The notes: generated by a model not told the origin, from the letters alone. A stretch of DNA of 64,000 nt from Sindora glabra (GCA_020226215.1 CM035226.1:58923455-58987454), one strand, 5' to 3'; shown: positions 1 through 12,189, counted from the stretch's first letter. Program-made: numbers and translations.

Positions 1-3000
1 TTTATGAAATAATTTGTTTGTATTTGATAAATTATCTCTGCGAGTTGTAGAAGTTTGAAATAATTATTTTAGGGGTTTTAAATTTATCGGACTATTATAA
101 ATATATATATATATGTGTATATTTTAAATTTCCCACCAAATATTTAGATATTTATGAGAATATTTTCAAAACTTAAAATATGTAGACTTATCATATCTAT
201 ATATGTGTGCGTGTATGTATTCATGATCTAATAAAATAGCCTTCCAATAATTATTTGAAGATGAGGTTGGAATTTTAAATAGGATAGAGAAAACAATTTA
301 TATGAAAATTGGTTTTAAAAATAATGAACAACTAAAATTGATTTTAATAGAAAGATGAAAGGGTGAGATTTAAGGAAGAAATAAGTTATGTGGTGCGAAA
401 AGCACAGGAGTGAAACCTATAACTCCTTCTTTTTTTAATTATTTTCAGTTTCCTCTCTTTTTTTTGAAATAACTTTTCTTTTTTCTCTTCCTTTATTTCT
501 ATTTTTGGGCTTCTTTCTCTCCCCACTCTTGAGAACCAACTCCCTTCTTTCTCTTTTCTCTTTCTTTCTTCTTTCCTTTTCTACCTCTTTTTTCCCTGTG
601 AATAGCTTTTGTGTTTGTTATCACCTCTTCTGATGGTCTCATCACTAGTGTCTCTTTTCCTCCATCATACCGAGCTTCTTGCCAAGGCTAGCTGTACATT
701 ATGGCAGAGTGCAAAGGTCGCATCATGAACTTGCGAGCTAGTCCAACTATGGTGCAAGGCAGATTAGTTGGTAGTTAACACTTTAGCAATTGGAGCTCGT
801 AGGTAAGAAAGAGTTGAGTGGAGACTCGATAGTAGTAGATCTTTAGCACGATCCACTCCATTTCAATTGCTACCCCTTCCCTTTTATGTTATTTCGATGC
901 TAGCTTGTAGATGTGGTATGTTAGCAAATCATGGCTGAGCTCTATCTTTGCTTTTCTTTGTAGTAGCATTATCACCGTCCTTTCCTCTATTGGCCAGCCA
1001 TTATAGTTAGTGGTTTGAGATGGTTGCAAATGCAACCTTAGCTTGTTAGTTGGAAGTTGCTATTTTCCTTCCCTTCCATTAACATTCTAGTGAGTTTCCA
1101 CTACTAATGAGCCATTAGTAACCTTTTTGAGCTAAAATGAGTGGTCTTAAATGAAAAGCCCTATTTTTAAGATGGTTCAAGTTAATATAAAGAAAACTAT
1201 CTTGGTAATTTTGAGATGCATGATAATGCATAAGACAAAAATTAATTTTCATGTTATGGAATATTGAAATAATATGGTCAGAGTATATATATATCTAGAA
1301 CATTATATTTTATTATTTTGAAAAGTTTAAGCTTTGTTTAAGAAAAACCTTATAATTGTGAAAAGAAATTTGACGATTTAGGTGTTTAATATATATATAT
1401 ATATTATTCTAAGGTTACAAATGAGTTTCTATATATATATTTGTGTATAAGAATTTTTTATTACTTGATTTCTTGAAGGAATGTCAAAAAGGCATAATTT
1501 GGATGGTGGATTTAGGTTATAATACAATCTAATTCATATATATATTTATATTTATATTTATACATATATATATATATTAGTTTAGGATCTATGCTTATGA
1601 TTGGAAAATAGTGTTTATGTATCATTCCTTAATAGATTCTTGGAAGATTAAAATATAAGTCTTAGTCGGGTTGCTCATGTCGAGTTATAGCATAATTTAA
1701 TTATGTATATATATAAGTGGGATTTAAGTTATGATTAGATAATGACTAAGCAGAATCAGTATGGGAATTAGTATGATGCTATGATTTAAATATGGATCAT
1801 AATGTTTGGAAAGGAAGTATGTAATACTCATATTTACAATTTATTTTTTTAAATTGTGAAATAGGAATAAAAGATGAAAAAATGCAAGAGTTCTATGAAA
1901 TTATCGAAAGTGTAGGAACATCCCAAGTGAGTATATATCCCACTTTAAATTAACATTTTAATAATAATTTGTTTAAATGTTAAAATTCATATGGTATGAA
2001 TCATATGTTTGTTCATTTGTGATTTTTTAACAGTATAACTACGAATCATGGTGTATTATTTAATCATCTTTATAGTCACACATGAGAAATATGGGAATAA
2101 TGTTTATGATAAGATAGTGATTGTTGGTCAATCAAATATTAATCGACCTTGCTTAAAAAGTATGGTGTAGAATTGTTGACTAATGATTGATTGTGATTGA
2201 ATTTTATTGTTATTTATGTGTTATGGTCGTGTACGTGAACATGATGACATTGATATATATATTATTGTGTATTTGCTATTGCCTTATGATGAATTAGTCA
2301 TTTTATATAAAAGTTGTTATGAACAATTGTAATAGGAGAGCTAAGCTTTCATGTGCATATTATCTGTAAATCATGCCATGAGTGGCACAAGAAATTATAA
2401 ACTATAAAGGAGTGATGATCTTAAAGCTGGATGGAAAATTCTAGGCAAAAAATTATGAAAGATATAAGATTGACCTGAAAGTAAAAAAACAACTACATGG
2501 ATGTTTACTATAAATAAAAGTGTGATGTGATGTGATATTGGAATTTATTTGTGCTTGAATATTATTGTTTGATATGATTGTGAGAACTTGAGAAGATTGT
2601 GATGATTTATCTGTATTTAAGCTTTAATGACTATTTACAAAAGTGATAACTACTTGGAATGGGTGGTATATGATATGAGAAAGATATTGTATACTAGTGA
2701 ATAGTTGAGATTACTATAACTTGCAATGTGAAATACAGAATCTAAATTGTGCAAATGAACACTCAATTTGCAACATGGTTTTGTAAATTTTAGAAATATG
2801 GGAAATAGGTTACTAATATTCTTTAATTTAGTACATGATTAGTTTGCAATTATATATATAATTGATCTCTTGTAAAATGATGATAGATATATGCTCACTG
2901 AGTTCTTGTAACTCACTCTGATTTATTTTTAATGTTTTAAGGTTAAGATAAGTGCTTTTAAGCTTTGTTGCATCTATGTAAAATTAAGACTACCTTGTTA

Positions 3001-3300
3001 AAGGATTTAACATTTGGGATTAGGATTAGCATTTAAAATAGTGATTTGTTAATTCATATGATGTGTTAAATTATTTTTCTGTGCATATGTTTTGATGTAG
3101 TATAGTACTATATATATTTTGAGTACTATCATATTTGGATATAAAATAGGTTTTGTATTTTAAGGTGTATGGTCCTTGTAAAGTATCTAAAAATAAGAAA
3201 GACTTTGTTCATTTTTCTATAAAATATTTTTAAAAATTATACAAAAAAATAAAGGAGTCGATAGTATTAATAAAGCTAGTAAGGATATTTAACTAGTACA
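1..3300. repeat. LTR-like AT-rich region, probably decayed retrotransposon LTR
   Basis: No open reading frame of note is present. The stretch has the texture of a plant Ty3/gypsy (chromovirus-like) long terminal repeat: a pyrimidine-rich tract near 420-595 followed by moderately GC-richer leader-like sequence to about 1,100, then long TG/AT-rich spacer, and near 2,890-2,930 the phrase GCTCACTGAGTTCTTGTAAC, which resembles a motif I associate with the 3' part of such LTRs. No boundaries, TG/CA termini or target duplication could be assigned, so this is an inference from composition and one motif only. Confidence 0.25.
421..597. repeat. Pyrimidine-rich (CT) tract
   Basis: About 175 bases are almost entirely C and T on the plus strand, with short runs such as TTTCTCTTTTC. 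Such tracts occur near transcription starts in plant LTRs and in 5' leaders. No specific factor site is claimed. Confidence 0.6.
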
Positions 3301-4034
3301 GTAGTACTAATTATATGTCTTTACGCCGATCACGATCAGATTGGATTGTAATATTTAAATAAATAAAACATGAAGTATTATCTTTTTATTTATTTAAATT
3401 CAATCAAAGTACATCTTTAATTAATTTAGAATATTTTATTTGATTTAAATTTATAATAATCATTTACATCATTTCATTGATCATAAAAAATTCCAAATAT
3501 CAACTAAGTGTAGCATTTTTTTGACATTTAAAGAATGTCTTAATAAATTTTAAAATTAAAGAGAAAATCCATATAATTCTATTGAATTTTATGGAAGTTC
3601 AAAGTATTCTTCTATTAAAATTATAAATCTAAGAAGAGGTGAAAATATTCTTTTAAAATTATTTTACATGGGTTAAGAAACTAATAAGTAATCTCAGTTT
3701 TGAAACAAAAGAGTTGAATTTTTTTAATTTATTTTTAGAAAAAAATAATTTGCATGTTAATTGGTTAACCATTTATTTATTAGAATAATGTGGAAAAATG
3801 AAAAAATGATAAAATGCATTCTTAATTTAAAATTTTATAAAAAGAAACCATGATGTAGTATATAAATGCAATTATAAACTGTTTCATATATATAACTACA
3901 CTTAAATATTATTAATGAATTCAATTAAGTACCAATAATAACTTATTTTATATAATACATATATTTAAAAGCTTCTTAGTTAAAAGTATTATATCTAAAT
4001 TCTTGAATTTGTAAGCAGTAAAACTTCTTCTCCC
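3301..4034. other. AT-rich intergenic stretch, nothing recognised
   Basis: Very AT-rich sequence with short homopolymers. I see no coding potential, no paired repeats and no RNA gene signature. Confidence 0.5.
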
Positions 4035-5120
4035 TCCAAACTTTATTTTGGTAATTAAGAAGGGCTAAAAGCCTATAGGAAAGCTATAACCAAGAATAGA
4101 TTCTATGTAGGGTAAAAGCTTTAGAAACATACCTAGCAAGAAAGAAAATTGACCAATAAGTGGTTTATCATAAAATTATGAACCTGAGAAATGCATAAAG
4201 GCATTAAAAGTTAGCTAATTAGTAATTGTGTTACCTTCTCTATAAGTATGGCAAATCTCCACTAGCTATTGGCAAGAAAGCAACTTAAAGCATTGAATTA
4301 GAAAAGCTTTATTACATTCTCTTTCCATGGTTCTTTCTTTAATTATATGGAATAGGTTCATGAAGTCATTTTCTAGCATCATATGCTTATATCCTATATT
4401 CCATGCATATTACAAACCATCTAACATCCCTAAAAATTTCTATAGTAAAGGCTAAACAAACTCTTACATTTTGAGAAAATCCTTGAAGTCATCTCTTTTG
4501 AGCATCCCTAATTAAATCACCATATCCAATCATGCTTAGGTTTCCTATTAAAGCCCTTGTTTGTGTTCAGTTTCACCTAACCATTCATTACAGGATACTA
4601 TCTCATTGAAATTGTTGAAAGAAGTAGGAGTTTTATGCATTGAATTAGCAATATGCTTAACTTGTTAAATTCATTTAACATAAGAAAGAATAATCATACT
4701 TGTTTGCTTTGGAAACTAAATTTTTTTTTACAAACAAAGAAGCATTGTAACATTTCCATTTAAACAAATATGAGACACTTCAAATTAAAGATAAACTACA
4801 AGTTGAATTTATACCTGATTCCATGCTTATATTTTTTATACTCCATTTTTGCACATCCCAATAGAAAAAGGAGGTTAGAACCCAGTGTAAATTTGAGAAA
4901 GCCAAACCTATTCAACTTAACTGCAATCACGCATTAGGCTAGCATTAGCAATAAGGGCTCCCTAACTTAATTTTATATCTTGAGTAGTTGGCTACTAGAC
5001 TATTACTACATAGCTTCCAAATGAAAAATTTACCTTTCCTAGCCTTTACAACCTCCACACTTTTTTTAGTCTAAAAGAGAATTATGTTATTAGTAGATTT
5101 TAATGAATGAAGAAGTGCTT
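4035..5120 (-). mobile_element. 5'-truncated LINE (non-LTR retrotransposon) relic, 3' end
   Basis: On the minus strand the translation shows the C-terminal parts of a plant LINE ORF2. Around 5,060-4,880 is a zinc-knuckle-like zf-RVT region (KFFIWKL then spaced aromatic and basic residues). From about 4,575 to 4,205 comes an RNase H-like domain: a segment reading MIGYGDLIRD near the start, then REC and HTYREGN motifs near 4,250, typical of the RNase H fold that ends plant LINE ORF2. The frame is broken by many stops and shifts. Just beyond, near 4,070-4,040, the reverse strand reads CTTTTAGCCCTTCTTAATTA followed by an A-rich end, resembling the 3' UTR tail of plant LINEs. Reverse transcriptase proper is absent, as expected for 5' truncation. 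No target duplication was found. Confidence 0.6.
4205..4575 (-). pseudogene. LINE RNase H-like domain, decayed
   Basis: Minus-strand translation in patches: GYGDLIRDAQ, then GFSQNVRVCLAF after a frame change, then EREC and CHTYREGNT. Order and spacing match the C-terminal RNase H domain of plant LINE ORF2. Several in-frame stops and at least two frame changes make it non-functional. The first patch corresponds to the Gly-Gly-rich strand of the RNase H fold and the last to its C-terminal conserved Tyr-Arg-Glu segment; the catalytic acidic residues cannot be confidently placed. Confidence 0.55.
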
Positions 5121-5199
5121 TAAATTCTCCCTTTATATTTTTATGAGACTTGCTTTTTGGATAAGCACATATAAATAAGGCCTTATTTGACACACTTTA

Positions 5200-5279
5200 T
5201 AATATGGTATAAGGACTATTGAATAATATAGTATAATATAGTATGGTATAGTATAAGACAAGCTAGTATACTATATAAT
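5200..5279. repeat. Low-complexity TATAG repeat
   Basis: Repeated TATAGTA-type units (ATATAGTATAATATAGTATG and similar) occupy the sequence immediately upstream of the copia insertion. It is a short degenerate microsatellite-like stretch with no other function evident. Confidence 0.5.
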
Positions 5280-5284
5280 GTTTA
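5280..5284. other. Target-site duplication, left copy (GTTTA)
   Basis: Five bases immediately before the TG that begins the left LTR. The identical five bases follow the right LTR at 19,791-19,795. The perfect match fixes the element boundaries. Confidence 0.85.
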
Positions 5285-6166
5285 TGAGGAATCAAATAGA
5301 AAATAAATTGGTCTTATTAAATTATAAAGTATTTTAATTGCGAAATATAAGTTAGAATTTGGACTTGTTAGTTTATCATACATTTATCTTATTTGGGTAC
5401 AAACCTCATGGTCTATGAGTTTTAGACCTATCAAATGTTTTTATGAACTTTGGGCCATTACACATTTATATTTAAAAGCCTACTTTGATTTTATAAAAGT
5501 ATATTTCCTATGTGACAATATTAATTTAAAATTTCTTATTTATTTTTATTTTAAAAATATCAAACTTGTTTTCCAAGTAATTATTTTATTGGCTACAAAT
5601 TAATACTTATTCAAAGGAAAGAAAACTAAATCTAATAGTTAATATTTAGTAGTCATTGTAAGTTTTTTATTGTTAAAGAAAGGGAAATTCAAAATGAAAG
5701 GGAATTTCAATTTCAAAATTATTCAACATGTGCTAAAATCAATAAAAAGTAATATATGAAGTTGAGACACTTTTTTTTATAGTTGAAAGAATAGTTTTAA
5801 ATAACATCCATGCAGTATAAGCTAGCTGGACTAAAATTCTAGAAGAAAAATCCGCTTTTAGTAAAATAGTAACCTGATTGCTATCTTAGATGAAAATCAA
5901 AATTAGGTGAAAAAATGGTTGGATCTTGTCTCCTATGATATATACAAGGTACATTTAGCACATGGAACATTAAGGAAGCTTCTTAAACAAACTAACCTTT
6001 TATAAAGTTATTTTTTAAATTTCAAACTTAGAGCAAAAAATGTCTTAGAACCAAATATTCAAATTTCAAATTTAGAGCCAAAATATGAGTTAGAGCCAAA
6101 GTTAAGGCTACCTGGAGCCAAAGGAAAGATGACTTGAAGTTAAAGTTGTCTTTATTAAGTTTTCTC

Positions 6167-6174
6167 TATAAATA
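6167..6174 (+). promoter_or_regulatory. TATA box of the left LTR promoter
   Basis: TATAAATA lies about 820 bp before the LTR end in CTCTATAAATAGG context; the same CTCTATAAAT is conserved in the right LTR at 18,977. Conservation at the same relative place in both LTRs supports a core promoter element. Confidence 0.6.
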
Positions 6175-6407
6175 GGTTGTATGCCTTTAAAGATGATAAG
6201 AAAAATAAGCATTGCATTACAACTTGAAAATTCTTTCTTACTTTCATTTAGCCAAAACCAAAGCTCTTCTAGTTTCTTACTTTAGAACTAAAACTTGCAT
6301 ATCCACTTTTAAAGTGTTAATAAGTGAAAGCTTGTAAAATTTCTTAAAGAGATTGTGAAAAAAAAATCCTTATTGAATCTTGTTGGAATCTTAGTGGAGA
6401 TTGGTGA

Positions 6408-6568
6408 ATCTTATAAACCTAGGTGGTTGTTGATATCTTAGTAGAAATTGGTGGATCTTATAAAGTTAGGTGATTATTAAAATCCTGGTATAGATCAGGA
6501 AGATATTATAAAGTTAAGTGATTGTGGAAATCCCAGTACAAATGAGGATAATTTTGTAAAGTTAGGTG
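6408..6568 (+). repeat. 47-48-bp tandem repeats inside the left LTR
   Basis: Three to four degenerate units, each of the form ATCTTATAAA..TAGGTGGTTG..ATC..AGTAGA..TTGG. They lie downstream of the TATA box, in the likely transcribed leader. The same block is present in the right LTR, so the array predates integration. Confidence 0.65.
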
Positions 6569-6993
6569 TTAGAACTTGGCAAAAAATTAGTGGATACCTT
6601 AAGTAATACTTAGTAGTTTAAGAAGAGATAAGTAGACTCAAAAGGCATTCCTTTTGAACTATTGAGCTTTCATAAAAATTCTTGGTGTTCTCTTTCTTTC
6701 TTTATTCATTTACTTATATTTTTTCTATTTCAAAAATATCATTTACTCAAGAAAAGAAGTTAGATTTTTTTTATACTAATTAAAGAAATTCTTTTAATTT
6801 GAAAGAAATACAATTAAATTATTTTTAACTCTTATTGAGATATTTCATATTTTTCAAATTATATATTTATCAAAATTCCAATAATTTTTTCATTATATCT
6901 CATAGTTTTATACAAAAAATATTATCATAAATTTTATTTGTTAATTTTTGTGAAAGCTAATTCACCCATTTTTGGCTTGTAAATTCTATTAAT

Positions 6994-7005
6994 TAGTATC
7001 TAAAC
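6994..7005 (+). other. Decayed primer-binding site (initiator-Met tRNA type)
   Basis: TAGTATCTAAAC begins two bases after the LTR. It differs from the TGGTATCAGAGC plant copia PBS at three positions, two of them G-to-A changes. Position and partial match support a degenerated PBS. Confidence 0.6.
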
Positions 7006-7074
7006 TTAATCTCACATTTTTAAAGTTTAATAACTTTATGAGTTAAATCTTATAGGTAATAGATCTTTTTGGGC

Positions 7075-8660
7075 AAAATTATGGACCAAAGGGATATTCT
7101 ACAACTAAATCTCTATTCTTTAATGGTGTAAACTATGACTATTCAAAATTCAGAATGATGATTTATATCAAATCTATTAACATTGAAGTATGGAAGATTA
7201 TCAAAGAAGGCTATAAAGCACTAATAAAATTTGAAAAAGAAATAAAAGTGCTCAAGCCTATGAAGGAATGGATGAATGTTGATTATAAGAAGGAAGCAAC
7301 ATAAGCTAAAGTCATGAATGTTATTATGTGTGTTGTAACACCTGGTGAATTCAAAAAGATCTCTATATGTATTTTTGCAGAAGTCATATGGGATAAACTT
7401 AAATTGACCTATAAAGACACTTATTAGGTAAAAAAAACTATAATAAATATGCTTGTACATGAATATGAAATATTGAAGATAAAAGAAAAATAAAAAGATA
7501 AAGCCTATCTTTGAAAGGCTCTCATCCTTCATTAATGATCTTCATGCATTAATAAGAATCATTATTAATGAAGAATTAGTGATGAAAAATCTTAAGAATT
7601 CTTTCAAAAACATGACAATCCAAAATTAATACCATACAAGAAGGGAATAATTTCTCTAAGCTCACTTATAGTTAAAAGGAAAACTCTTGACATATAAAAA
7701 AACATACATGAGGGATGATTAAGAAAAGAACAAGAAAATAATAATTTTTAAAAAATTCTTACAAAATGATAATGAAGAAGATGATGATCTTGATTAAAAA
7801 ATGAAAGAATAAAAAGACAAGCTAGATTTTATAGTAAATTTTTTTTTAGAATATACAAAAGAAAAGATGGTTCTAAACTTACATCACTTCAAATAAAAGA
7901 GAAAAATAAAGAAACAAACAACTAACTTTTTGTTTACTTTAAATGTATAAGGTCAGGACTTAAACAAAATGATTATCCTAAATTAAAAGAATGCCTCCAA
8001 ATAAATTAATCAAAAAGAAGGCTGTGATAACAATACAAGATGATGAAGATATTTCATTTGAGAAAAAGCTTGAAGAAGAAGAAGATGATGATGACAGTTC
8101 CAATTATTGCTTCATGGCTAAAAGTGAAGAAAATGATAAGATAATATATGATAAACTTGAATCTTTTTTATTTTATAATGAATTGATGAAACATTTCTAC
8201 AAAATTTTAATTAAATATTTTTCTCCAAAAAAATAAGGTTTTAACAGAAGAAAATGATTTTCTTAAAAAAGAAAAAGAAATTTCAAATTCAATTGAAAAA
8301 CAAAAATCAAATTTTGACAAAATATTTAGAAACTTTGAAAAATAAGAATGAAGTTCTTAAAACTTTGAAAAAAGGAAACTAAGTCCTAGAAAATAACTTT
8401 AATTTTATGATAGAATTAGTTAGAAAATTAGAAAAAGAAAAATAAAATTTGCTAAAAGAAAAAGATCTTTTGAAGAAAGAAAACCAAGCTTTACTAAACA
8501 ATATTAAAGTTTTAAAAATGGGAAATCATAAAATAAAATCAAAATTAGAGCATTAATTTTCAAATCTTAAAAAGAAAAATCTTTCTTTAAAAAGGAAGAT
8601 AAATACTTTAACAAATGATCTTACAAAATTTATCAAAGCAAAGAATAATTTTGATACTCT
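7075..8660 (+). pseudogene. copia gag remnant with zinc knuckle and coiled-coil region
   Basis: The plus-strand translation opens with FFNGVNYDYSKFRMM near 7,110-7,160, the typical start of the plant copia Gag core, continues with VWKIIKEGY and later VIWDKLKLTY and INMLVHEYE (to about 7,480). Stops and frameshifts follow. A degenerate CCHC knuckle lies at about 7,925-7,990: of the expected Cys/His ligands only one Cys (in FKCIRSG) is recognisable, and the usual His and last Cys are replaced. From 7,990 to 8,660 the translation is rich in Lys and Glu with heptad-like spacing, matching the coiled-coil C-terminal extension of Sirevirus Gag. Gag would form the particle and bind RNA; this copy cannot. 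Confidence 0.7.
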
Positions 8661-8989
8661 TTGAGGTCTTAAAAAATATTCTTTGAAAAAGAAATATTAG
8701 TATAACTTCATTCACTTTGTGACAAATATTATAATGATGTCTTTGTGAGAGTTTCTCATCTATTAAGTTCTCATGTAACTTGTGATTATTATAGAAATAA
8801 AGAGCATATTGCATTTTTGTGCTATTTAAGAAAGAGATTGTTTATAAAGAAAAATTAAGATTGAATGCTCAAAAAATAAAATGATAAAAAGAAGACATCA
8901 ATTAATTCCTAAGGACCTTAAAAGATTTAGGTACTTAAGAAAGATCAATATTTTAATGTAGTTATGTCTTAAATTCATAATAAGAAAGG

Positions 8990-9245
8990 ATGATTAGCTT
9001 CTAGATAGTAGATATTTGAGGTATATAATAAAAAATTGAAGTAAATTCTCATTTTTCAAGACCGCTAATGGCAGATTCGTTACACTTGGAGATAACACCA
9101 AGTGCAAAATCATTGATATAGGTAAGATAGTTATGAGTTTTACTTCTATTAATAATATTAATTTAGTTAATAGCTTTAAATATAATCTTTTAAGCATTAG
9201 CCAACTATGTAATAAAGGTTATAAAGTGATTTTTGAATCCTTACG
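8990..9245 (+). pseudogene. copia protease-region remnant
   Basis: Translation reads LLDSRYLRYI followed, after one stop, by FKTANGRFVTLGDN and LLSISQLCNKGYKVIF. Position and order match the copia aspartic protease. The expected Gly after Asp-Ser is Arg, so even the active-site loop is altered. The domain lies between gag and integrase, as expected in copia. Confidence 0.7.
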
Positions 9246-9294
9246 TTATTTTATTCAAAACAAAAAGGAAAACAAAATCTATTCTGTTAAAAAA

Positions 9295-9915
9295 AAGAGT
9301 TGATAATCTCTATATTTAAAATATGTAAGATATTTCTTCAAACTCTTTAAAATGTCTTACATCAACTAATGATGAAAGTTGACTATAGCATAAAAGACTT
9401 GGTTATATTAATATGTATCTCATTTCAAACCTTTTAAAGAAAGACTTATTAATAAGTCTTTGAAAAATAAAATTTGAAAAGACCATATATGTGACATATG
9501 TCAATAAAGCAAGCAAGTGAAATCATTTTTCCAACCTATAAATATGGTTTTAACTTCAAGGCCACTAGAACTCCTACATATAGATTTATTTGGTCTAACC
9601 ATAGCATTAAGCTTTGAAAGAAAAATGTATGGTTTGTTAGTTGTTGTTGATTTCTCTAAATATACTTAGGTGTATTTTCTTGCACATAAAGATGATACTT
9701 TTGAAGTATTTAAGAAAATTTGTAGGAAAGTTCAAAATGAAAAAAGCATTTACATCACCAATATTAAAAGTGACTATGACAGAGAATTTGAAAATTTTTA
9801 TGATAAAAATGGTATTAGTGACAACTTTTCATGTCTTAGAACTTTTTAACAAGATGGAGTTGTGAAAAGAAAGAATAGGATATTATAACATATGGCTAAA
9901 ACCATGCTTTATGTA
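9295..9915 (+). pseudogene. copia integrase remnant (zinc region and catalytic core)
   Basis: The N-terminal zinc region is visible as HKRLGYINMYLISNLL near 9,395. The catalytic core follows: RPLELLHIDLFG (first catalytic Asp kept), FLAHKDDTFEVFKK, SDYDREFEN (second Asp kept), then DGVVKRKNR near 9,855-9,880, where the catalytic Glu of the D,D-35-E triad is Lys, a change explained by one G-to-A substitution. Stops and frame changes interrupt the whole length. Integrase inserts the cDNA into host chromosomes; this copy is dead. Confidence 0.75.
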
Positions 9916-10108
9916 AATAACTTTCCATAATACTTTTAGGCCGAAGTTATTAATACATCTTGTTATATCTTTAGTAGATGCTTTATAAGACCTGTTTTAA
10001 TAAGAATTCCATTTGTGAAAATAACTTGCTAAAATACTTTAAGTTGAAGCTATTAATACATCTTGTTATATCTTAAGTAAATGCTTCATAAGACCTATTT
10101 GATGAACA
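9916..10108 (+). repeat. Imperfect 104-bp tandem duplication within pol
   Basis: The segment starting AATAACTTTCC at 9,916 is repeated from 10,020 (AATAACTTGCT), both containing TATTAATACATCTTGTTATA and ATAAGACCT. The translation of the integrase C-terminal part is therefore encoded twice. The copies differ by several substitutions. Confidence 0.7.
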
Positions 10109-10749
10109 CTCTATATGAGTTATAGATAAGAAGAAAAACCTAACATTAGTTATTTCCATGCCTTTATATGTAAATATTTTATTTTAAATAATGAAAAAGA
10201 TAACCTTATAAAATTTGACGCAAAGAGTAATTAAGAAATTTTTGTTAGATACTCTACCATAAGTAAAGCTTATAGAGTAAATAATAAAAAAAAATTTACA
10301 ATTAAAGAAACTATGCATATAGTTTTTGATAAATCCGATCCATTTTTCTTGAGAAAGCAAGCTAATGATGAAGCTTAAATAATCTCAAAATAGTAAGCAT
10401 CAAAGGAACAAATTGAAATAATTAAAGAAAAATAGTTTAAGACTTTTCCTTTGAAAAAGTAAGGAAGTTGCTATTTCGAGTTGAATGTTGAAAATGAGCA
10501 AGATGGTTGCTATCTAGTATAGTATAATGAAATTGATAATAATCAAACTAAAAAAAAACTAACATATTCTTCAAATGGATAAAAGAAGTTTGCTAAGAGA
10601 ATGGAGAAATCACTTAAGTTATCCAAATGTATTTATCATCGGTAATCTATTTTAAGGTATGAAAACTAGATCCTTTTTGAAAAATAAAACTAAGTTAGCT
10701 TTGCTTTCACTTATAAAATTAAAGAATGTACAAGATGCTCTCAATAACA

Positions 10750-11400
10750 AAAGTTAGGTCAAAGCCATGAAAGGTGAGTTACATTAAGTTAAGAAAAATG
10801 AAGTATTGAAGCTTATACTACAGCTATCAAATCATCCAATTATTGAAACTAAATAGGTATTTAGAAATAAATTGAATAAATCTAGCAAAGTGGTAAAAAA
10901 TAAAGCAATGTTAGTAGCACAAGGGTACAATAAAAAAAGAAGGTATTGACTATGATAAAACTTATGCACTTGTTACTAGACTTGAATATATAAGAATGCT
11001 ATTATCTTTTGCATGCTCTAAAAATTTCAAGTTTTATCAAATAGATGTGAAAAGTGCTTTTCTAAATGGTTTTCTAAATAAGTAAGTTTATCTTCTCGAC
11101 TTAAAAATGAAGAAAATCCTAATTAAAATTTCAGACTTACTAAGGCCTTTTATGGTTTGAAATAAGCTCTAAGAGCTTGGTATTAAAAGCTTAGTAAATT
11201 TCTTGCAAGGTAAAGTTAATATAAATTTTTTCATTAAAACCATCTGGAATGATATATTGATTGCCCAAATTCATGTTAATGACATTATTTTTAGATCTAC
11301 TAATGTTATTTTGTACAAGGAATTTTCAAACTTAATGAAATGTAAATTTGAACTAAGGATGATAGGGAAACTCATGTTTTTCCTTGGACTTCTAGTAAAG
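10750..11400 (+). pseudogene. copia reverse transcriptase remnant
   Basis: Recognisable copia RT blocks occur in order: AMLVAQGYNKK, EGIDYDKTYALVTRLE, IRMLLSFACSKNFKFYQIDV, KSAFLNGFLN, then the catalytic box region near 11,265-11,305 reading HVNDIIFRST. The first Asp of the conserved Asp-Asp pair is Asn. Frame changes are needed between several blocks, and stops replace Gln or Trp positions. It would have copied RNA into cDNA in the particle. Confidence 0.8.
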
Positions 11401-11749
11401 TAAATAAAAGATGGAATATTCATAAACTAAGGAAAATATGTAAATGAGCTCTTAAGGAAATTTAGGATGGAAAATACAAAAGCTATTGTCACTCATATAA
11501 ATCCATCCATAAAACTAGATAAAAATGAAAATGGTAAGCTAGTTAATGAAAGTAGTATAAAGGCATGATTGATTCATTTCTTTATTTAATCACAAGCAAA
11601 CTAGATGTTTAGTGTTTGTATATGTGTTGGATACTAATCAAATCCCAAAGAATCTTATTTATGTGTTGTTAAAAGAATTTTTAAATATCTATTAAGAACT
11701 TCAAACTATAGCCTTTGGTATCTCAAGGATAATTTTCCAGATCTAGTTG

Positions 11750-12186
11750 GATATTTAGATACTGACTTTATAGGTTATAAATTAGATAGAAAAAGTACTA
11801 GTAGAGTATGTTAATTTTTAGGAGAAAAAGCAAGCTTTAGTTGCCTTATTTATAGTTGAAGCAAAATATATAGTAGTTGGAAAATGTTGCACACAAATCT
11901 TATGGATGAAAAGATAAGTTGAAAATTATAATTTGAAATTCTCCTCCATACTATTTTTTTTGTAATAAACGAGTGCAACAAATTTAATGACAAATCCTAT
12001 TTAGCATTCAAAGATAAAGCATATTGAAATTAAACATCATTTCATAAGAAATCATGTTCTTAGAGGAGATATCCCACTTGAACATATAAATAGTGAAAAT
12101 TAATTGGCAAATGTCTTTACAAAACCCCTTCATGAAGATAGGTTTTGCTACATTAGAAAGGAATTTGATATGGTTAGTTTTGAATA
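11750..12186 (+). pseudogene. copia RNase H remnant and end of pol
   Basis: Patches include DFIGYKLDRKSTSRVC, then after frame changes LSRS-like and EAKYI segments around 11,860, IKHIEIKHHFIRNHVLRGD near 12,010-12,070, and VFTKPLHEDRF near 12,115-12,150. These are the canonical closing motifs of plant copia pol. Stops in all three frames confirm a pseudogene. Pol ends near 12,186 with a TAA. Confidence 0.78.
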
Positions 12187-12189
12187 AAT

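Larger units (their letters stand above)
5285..6991 (+). repeat. Left LTR of the copia element
   Basis: Begins TGAGGAATCAAATAGA and ends AATTCTATTA; alignable by eye along its whole length with 18,152-19,790. It carries a TATA-box-like TATAAATA at 6,167-6,174 and a block of roughly 48-bp tandem repeats at 6,408-6,568. The expected terminal CA is now TA, consistent with C-to-T decay. Confidence 0.85.

Noticed and set aside
7221..7532. Minus-strand 103-codon opening, aromatic-rich
   Set aside because: It is the antisense shadow of the copia gag region, whose plus-strand translation has family motifs.
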